A stretch of DNA of 64,000 nucleotides from Nocardia cyriacigeorgica GUH-2 (GTDB taxonomy: Bacteria > Actinomycetota > Actinomycetes > Mycobacteriales > Mycobacteriaceae), in assembly GCF_000284035.1 (NCBI RefSeq), contig NC_016887.1, forward strand, positions 930,001 through 994,000, given 5' to 3'. Positions 12,701-18,700 of the stretch are shown here, one piece after another. Both the position numbers and the translations under genes were made by a program. Within the stretch, counting starts at the first letter, position 1; every line of letters starts with the position of its first letter. The notes below the pieces were generated by a model. It had not been told where the DNA came from, ran no database searches, and saw only the letters and a list, made by a program, of their open reading frames with translations.

Positions 12701-15700
12701 CCTGCGCCTGACCGATATGGACGCGCAGACGTTGCGTCGCGCCGTCGCCGACGCGCGCTACGGCTGCATGCGCCGCGCCGGAGCCATCGAAGGCCTCTAT
12801 GCCGCGGCCCGCCGCTACAACGCCGAAAACGATGCCGTCCCCTACGCCGATGCCACCAGCTTCTTCGACGAGGACCCGCTCGGCCGCTCGCTGATCGATC
12901 GAGCCCGGGCCCGAGGCGAACGTGCCGACATGCTGCGCTGGGAGGGCGTCAACAATGGCGGCGAGCCGGGCCTGGAGTGGGGCCCGGAGATCCCGCAGGA
13001 ACGGGACAAGGGCAACAGCCTGCACTTCCAGGATGCGTTGCGGCGTGAGCAGCTTCGCGATGAGCGCGGGGTGTGGGCGCAGCTGGTCGGGGTGCCGATC
13101 GATGCGCTGTCGCCGTCGGCCCGGTTGGACGAGACCATCGCGGCCTTGCGTGAGGAGATGCCCGCGCGCGCCGATCTGATCGGTGATTTCGCCGCTCGGG
13201 TCGAGGAATTCCTGGCCGCCAATCCCGCCGACCGCGTCGTCGAGGTGCCCGGTGAACCGCCGCGCGTCATCGTGGTCAATGCGCGGGGCGAGCATGAGGC
13301 GGCCATCGCCGCTGCCCTGGCCCGCGATCCCGAACTGGCGGGCCGGGTGGACCGCGGTGAGGTGGAGGTCGAGTTCCACAGCGCGTTCCTCGACCGCGAC
13401 GGGATGGTCCACATCGTCGCGCTCGACACCCCGGAGATCCGGCATTTCCGCGGCGAGATCGACGGCCGTCCGGTCGCGGTGACGATGGTGCGCGAGCCGA
13501 ACGGGACGTGGCATGTGGTGCCGGACCCGGTTCCCGCGCCGGAAGCCCGGGCCGCTGAACCGTCCGTCCGCTCGGAGGACCCGCCCGCGGCCGGCGACCG
13601 CCCCGAGGCCGACCGCAGCGCCGAAACCCTGCGCGCCGAACGCAATGCCCTGGCCAACCGGCTCGGCATCGCCGACCCCGATTCGCTCACCCCACGCCAA
13701 TGGGCCGATGCGCTGGCCCAGCTGTGGCAGGACAACGTCCTGCGCGCCACACAGGTCGAAGGCCTGCTCGACGCCACCCGCAGCGCCGACGCGATCGATC
13801 ACTACAACGCTCTCGACAAGGTGCTCGGCCATCTGGCCAACCGGCTCCAGATCGATCGCGCCACGTTGTCACCGGAGCTGGTCGCGCAGATCATCGCCGA
13901 CCCGGCCACGCCGGACTCGCGCCGGCTCCAGCAGCTCGAGGATCTGGCCGAGTACGCCGAAAGCCTGCGCAAGCTGGACAAGGCGGCGGTCAACGCGGCG
14001 GTGCTGCGACTGGCGCAGCGGCTCGGCGTCACACCCGAGGAGCTGTACGGCGCGAGCTTCACCCCGGATATGCGGCACCTCGTGCCGGACCCGGACACGC
14101 TCGGCCCGGAGGGCATGCGTTCCGCGATCAACGCGATGGTGTTCTCCCTGGCCGACCAGCCCGCGGTGGTCGACGCGCTGACCGACTTCGTGCGCGCGCT
14201 GGGCGAGGTCGATCCCTTCACGACGGATTTGCAACGCGACCCGAGCGCCGATCCGCGCGTGGGTGGCGACGAGCTGCCCGTCCACGACCCGTCAGCGCTG
14301 GGCTTCCTGCTCGACATCCTCGGCGACACCGGCCTGTTCGCCCCGCTCGGCGACGGCCCCGCCCCGGAGGTCTCCACCCGCAGGCCAAGCCGCGACTACC
14401 TGCGCATCCTCGGCGTCGATATCACCGACGCCAGCGACGATGCCTGGGACGAGGCGTACACCAAGTTCCGCGACGGCCGCATGGACCTGCACGAACGCCT
14501 GAGCCCCGCCGAACTGGCGCAGGTCCAGGCCGCCCTGCGCGACGAGATCCGTCAGCGCGCCGCCGATATCCGGGACCTGGCCGGCCTCGTCAACGACGCC
14601 CACAACGCCACCCCCGGCCCCCACCCCGACCTGCACCAGCCCCGCAACCCCGACGGAACCTGGCGCACCGACGACCCCGGCGACGACCCGGACGCCACCC
14701 CCACCCCAGCAGGTGACACACCACCCTCGACGCCTCCCGCCGCACCGGGCCAAGCGAGGGAATTGCCGGGTGCGCCGGAGCCGAAAGCCGGTGGGGGAGG
14801 GCAGAAACCGCCGCAGACTCCGCCGACACCGGCCCAACCCGATGACGGTGATCGCGGCGAGGGCGATGAGTCGTCGCGGGAGCAACCTGCGCGTGGACCC
14901 GACGATGGCCAGCCGAACGCGGCTGCGTCGACCGACGGTGCCGATGTGTCGAGCGACGGAGCCGATGTGTCGACCGACGGTGCCGATGCGTCGAGCGACG
15001 GCACCGATGCCTCGACCGACGGCGACGCAGCCGACGTCGATCCGCGCGCCCAGATGTCCCCCGAGGTCCGCGCCGAATACGACCGGCTCGCTGCCGAGCG
15101 GGCCGAGGCGGTGGCGCGTCGGGAGGAGTGGCGCGAGATACGGCAGATGCGCGCCGAACGTCACCCGATCGACGACAGCGACGACTACGCCGCGTTGAAC
15201 CGGGACAACCTCGGCCCGACCATGGACGAACTGCGCGGGCGCACCATGCGCGTCGACGAAATGCCGCGCCGGCTAGCCGAACTCGACGCGCTCGAACGCG
15301 CCGCCGAGCAGTTCAACGACGCCGACGCCGACGTCGCCCGGCTCGACGAGGAACTGGCGCGCCTGGAACGTTCGGTCACTCCCATCGGTGAGTACGACCG
15401 GCTGGTGCAGCAGCGTCAGGAACTGGCTCGCGAACGCGAATTCTGGCGTGCCAAGCGCGATGACCGCGCGGTCCGGCACGGCCTGGTCGACGACGACGGC
15501 CGCGTCGACGAGGCCGCCCTGCGCGGTGACCGGCTCGAGCCGACCATCCTGCGCCTCTACGAGGAGGCGGGCGCGGACACCGTCATCCATCCCGGCGGCA
15601 TCGATGAGGGCCCCAGCCAGTCCCGCTCCCCGCGCAGCAGCGACGACCAGGCCGAACGCCGCGCGGCGATCGCCAAGCTCGCCGAAGCCGCGAGCGTCTG

Positions 15701-18700
15701 CAACCGGCTCGACGGCGAGGTCGACGAGGTGGACCGCCAGCTCGCCGAACTCGAGCGCGCGGGCGTCGGCGAGGGCAGGCTGCGCGCCGACGAGGTCGCG
15801 GCCGAACTGGACCGGCTCGCCAGGGACCGCGCCGACCAGCTGCGCCAGATCAAGCCGCGTCGGGTCATGCGTGACGATCTCGCCACGCGCCTCGGCGTCG
15901 TCGATGAGCAGGGCCGTCCCGACGAGGCCGCGCTCGCCCCGGACCGGCTCGAAGAAACGCTCCGATTCCTGCGCGCCCGTGCCCAATTCGACGTGCTCAC
16001 CGGCGACGGCCCGCGTGTCCTGCTCCGCGATATCGACGCGCTCGCCGACGCCGCTCGCGATGTGAACCGGGTGCACAACCTCGTCGGCCGGATTCAGGAC
16101 GAGATGGCGGGCCTGGCCGGCGCGTGGCGGGCCATGATCGAGGGCGAAGGCGGCCGGATGGTGACGCCGCGCGTGGGCATCATCGTCGACGGTGACGCCA
16201 CCCGCATCGTGGTCTTCGGCATCCGCGACCAACTCGGCCGCCCGCCGCGCAGCGATATCGACGACGCCTTCGCCACCGCCTTGCGCACGAATTCGCTGGT
16301 GGCGCAGTCGATGATGGACGACGCCACCACCGTCGAACTGCGTCGGGTGCGTGCCGACCGCGAAGGTGTGTGCACGGTCGAGGAACTGGGCTTGCTCGAG
16401 GTCGAACGCCTGAGCACCGGCTGGGTCGGGGGCAACCGGCTCGACATCATCTCCTGGCGTGACGGCGAAGGCCGCTGGCATCGGATCGACCCGACCCGCC
16501 CCGATTGGCAGACCGGGCGCGACACCAGCGAATCGGGTAAGCCGAAGGCCGAGCGGTACGGCAAGTACTCCCGCAAGGATCCGCCCGACGGGGTGAGCGG
16601 CTGGGCCATGGAGGACGTCGTCAACGACATCACCCTGCCCACCGACAACGTCCCCGACGGCAAGATCCCGGAGAGCACGCTGCCGGTGAACGCGCCGCAA
16701 GCGCCGACGCTGTACAACACCTCCGGTCTCGACCCGAACCAGATCTTCGGCCAGCACTGGGGCGCCGACTCCTACAACATCGTGCGGCTGCTGCTGATGG
16801 CGGCGCAGGTGCCCAAGCATCCCGCGGTCAAGGCGTGGATTCAACGGCATCCGTGGATCGGTCGCTGGGTGCAGGCGCGGCCGTGGCTGCAGCGCATCCC
16901 ACCGTTCGGAACGGTGTTCCGTGGGTACGAGTGGTTCGCGCCGCCGGAACGCAATGTGCAGCCGATGGTTCGTCCGTGGGATCCCTCCGATCACCGCCCG
17001 GGCCTCGATGACGTGCCGGAATCGTTGCGGCAGCAGTGGGAGCGCGAGGCCGCGCAATGGCAGCGGGTGCAGGACTGGGCCGACGCCGAATACGACCGGT
17101 TCCTGGCCGATCCGGGCGACCTCGACCGCATCGCCGAGGGGATCGAGCAGCATCGGCGCGCGCAGCAGGTGGATCGGGCGCGCGAGGTCGTCGACCGGGT
17201 GCGCCAGGATCTGGTCGACGGTCGCTCCGGGGTCGATCCGCGTGGCGACGTGGACGCTCAGATCGAAGCCCTGCACGCCGAGGTCGACCGCGTCGCCGAA
17301 GCCTTGGCCGACCAGTTCGCCGCCGATGCCCCTGCCGCCATCCGCGACACCATCGAGGACGTGCGCGAACTGCTCATTGCCGGCGTCGATCCGGACTTGA
17401 TCGCCCGCACGCTGGCCGAGCACATGCGCGACGACGTGCCAGTATTCACCCCCGAGCAGCTCGCGCAGATCCGGCGCCACCTGATGGAAACCGAGCTGCT
17501 GGTCCGCGACTACGCCGACCCCAACGGCCGTTTCGTGCGCAAGCCGATGGACCGCCTCGCCGACATCGCCGAGGCCTGGAACCGATTGCGCGACGGCACC
17601 CCGCTGCCCCAGGACTTCATCCTGCTGCACGACGCCCTCGCCGAATCCGAATACCTACTCGCCAACCCCCTCGCCACCTGGCAGGACGCCAACGCCTACG
17701 CCATCGGCCTCGGCTACCACTGGGACGCCGACCGCCCACCCCTCACCGCCTGGCGCGCCGGCACCCCCTACACCCCCACCCGCCCCACCACACCCCCACT
17801 CCTGCCCGAACGCCCCACATCCCCCGAACTCCCACCCGCCCAACCCAACCCGCCCACCTCCACCGACCCGCAGGCAAACGATCCGACATCCGCCCAGCCG
17901 CCACCGTCGCCCACCCGCAACTCTGACGGCGCTCCGGATACCGACGGTACTGTCGAGCCTGACGGCGCTTCGAATTCCGACGATGCGTCGGCGTTCGACA
18001 GTGCTTCGAATCCCGAGCCCTCCGCAGGACGCGAGGGTGTCTCAGATCCCGAGGGTGCCGAGGTTCCCGATCGGGAGACCGAACGCGGCGATGCATCGCG
18101 CGATGGCTCCGATCCCGGCGCCGAACAGCGGCCGTCGCCGGAACCCGGTTCGGACTCCGATGCCGATGTGGACGCCGCACAGCCCGGCGCGGACGGCGAC
18201 GCCGATTCCGCCGGAACGGGGCCCGGGATGACTGACGGTAGCGATGTCGATCCCGGTGCTACCGGGCGTCATTCGGTCGAGACCGGCAATGACCCGACGC
18301 GCGCCGCCCGCCGCCCCTCCGGCAGTGGGGACCGCGAAGGCGATGCTGATCCCGACGCTGGACATGACCCGACCGACATGGGTGACGGCGATTCCTCCGG
18401 TGCCGCCGACCCCACACCAGCCGGTGACGCAGCCAGGCCTGCGGGTGACGATGCCCAGCCCACGGATGATGGTGCTCGGTCTGCAGGTGACGCCCGCACG
18501 TCCGGTGTTGATGACCGGCCTGCGGGTGATGGCGCTCGGTCTCCGGGTGATGATTCTCGGGCCGCGGGCGGCGAAGCCAGGCCGGCGGGTGAGGGTGCGC
18601 GGCCCTCACGCGACGCCCGCAGCGAGGGTGATGATGCTGAGCCGGCGGGCGCAGACCGGCCTGCGGGTGAAGATGCACGGCCCATGGGCGACAACCAGCC

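Noticed and set aside
10707..13832. Minus-strand ORF of 1,041 residues
   Set aside because: Third-position composition fits the plus-strand frame; the translation looks like antisense of super-module B, with VDRVGAAGG-type low complexity.
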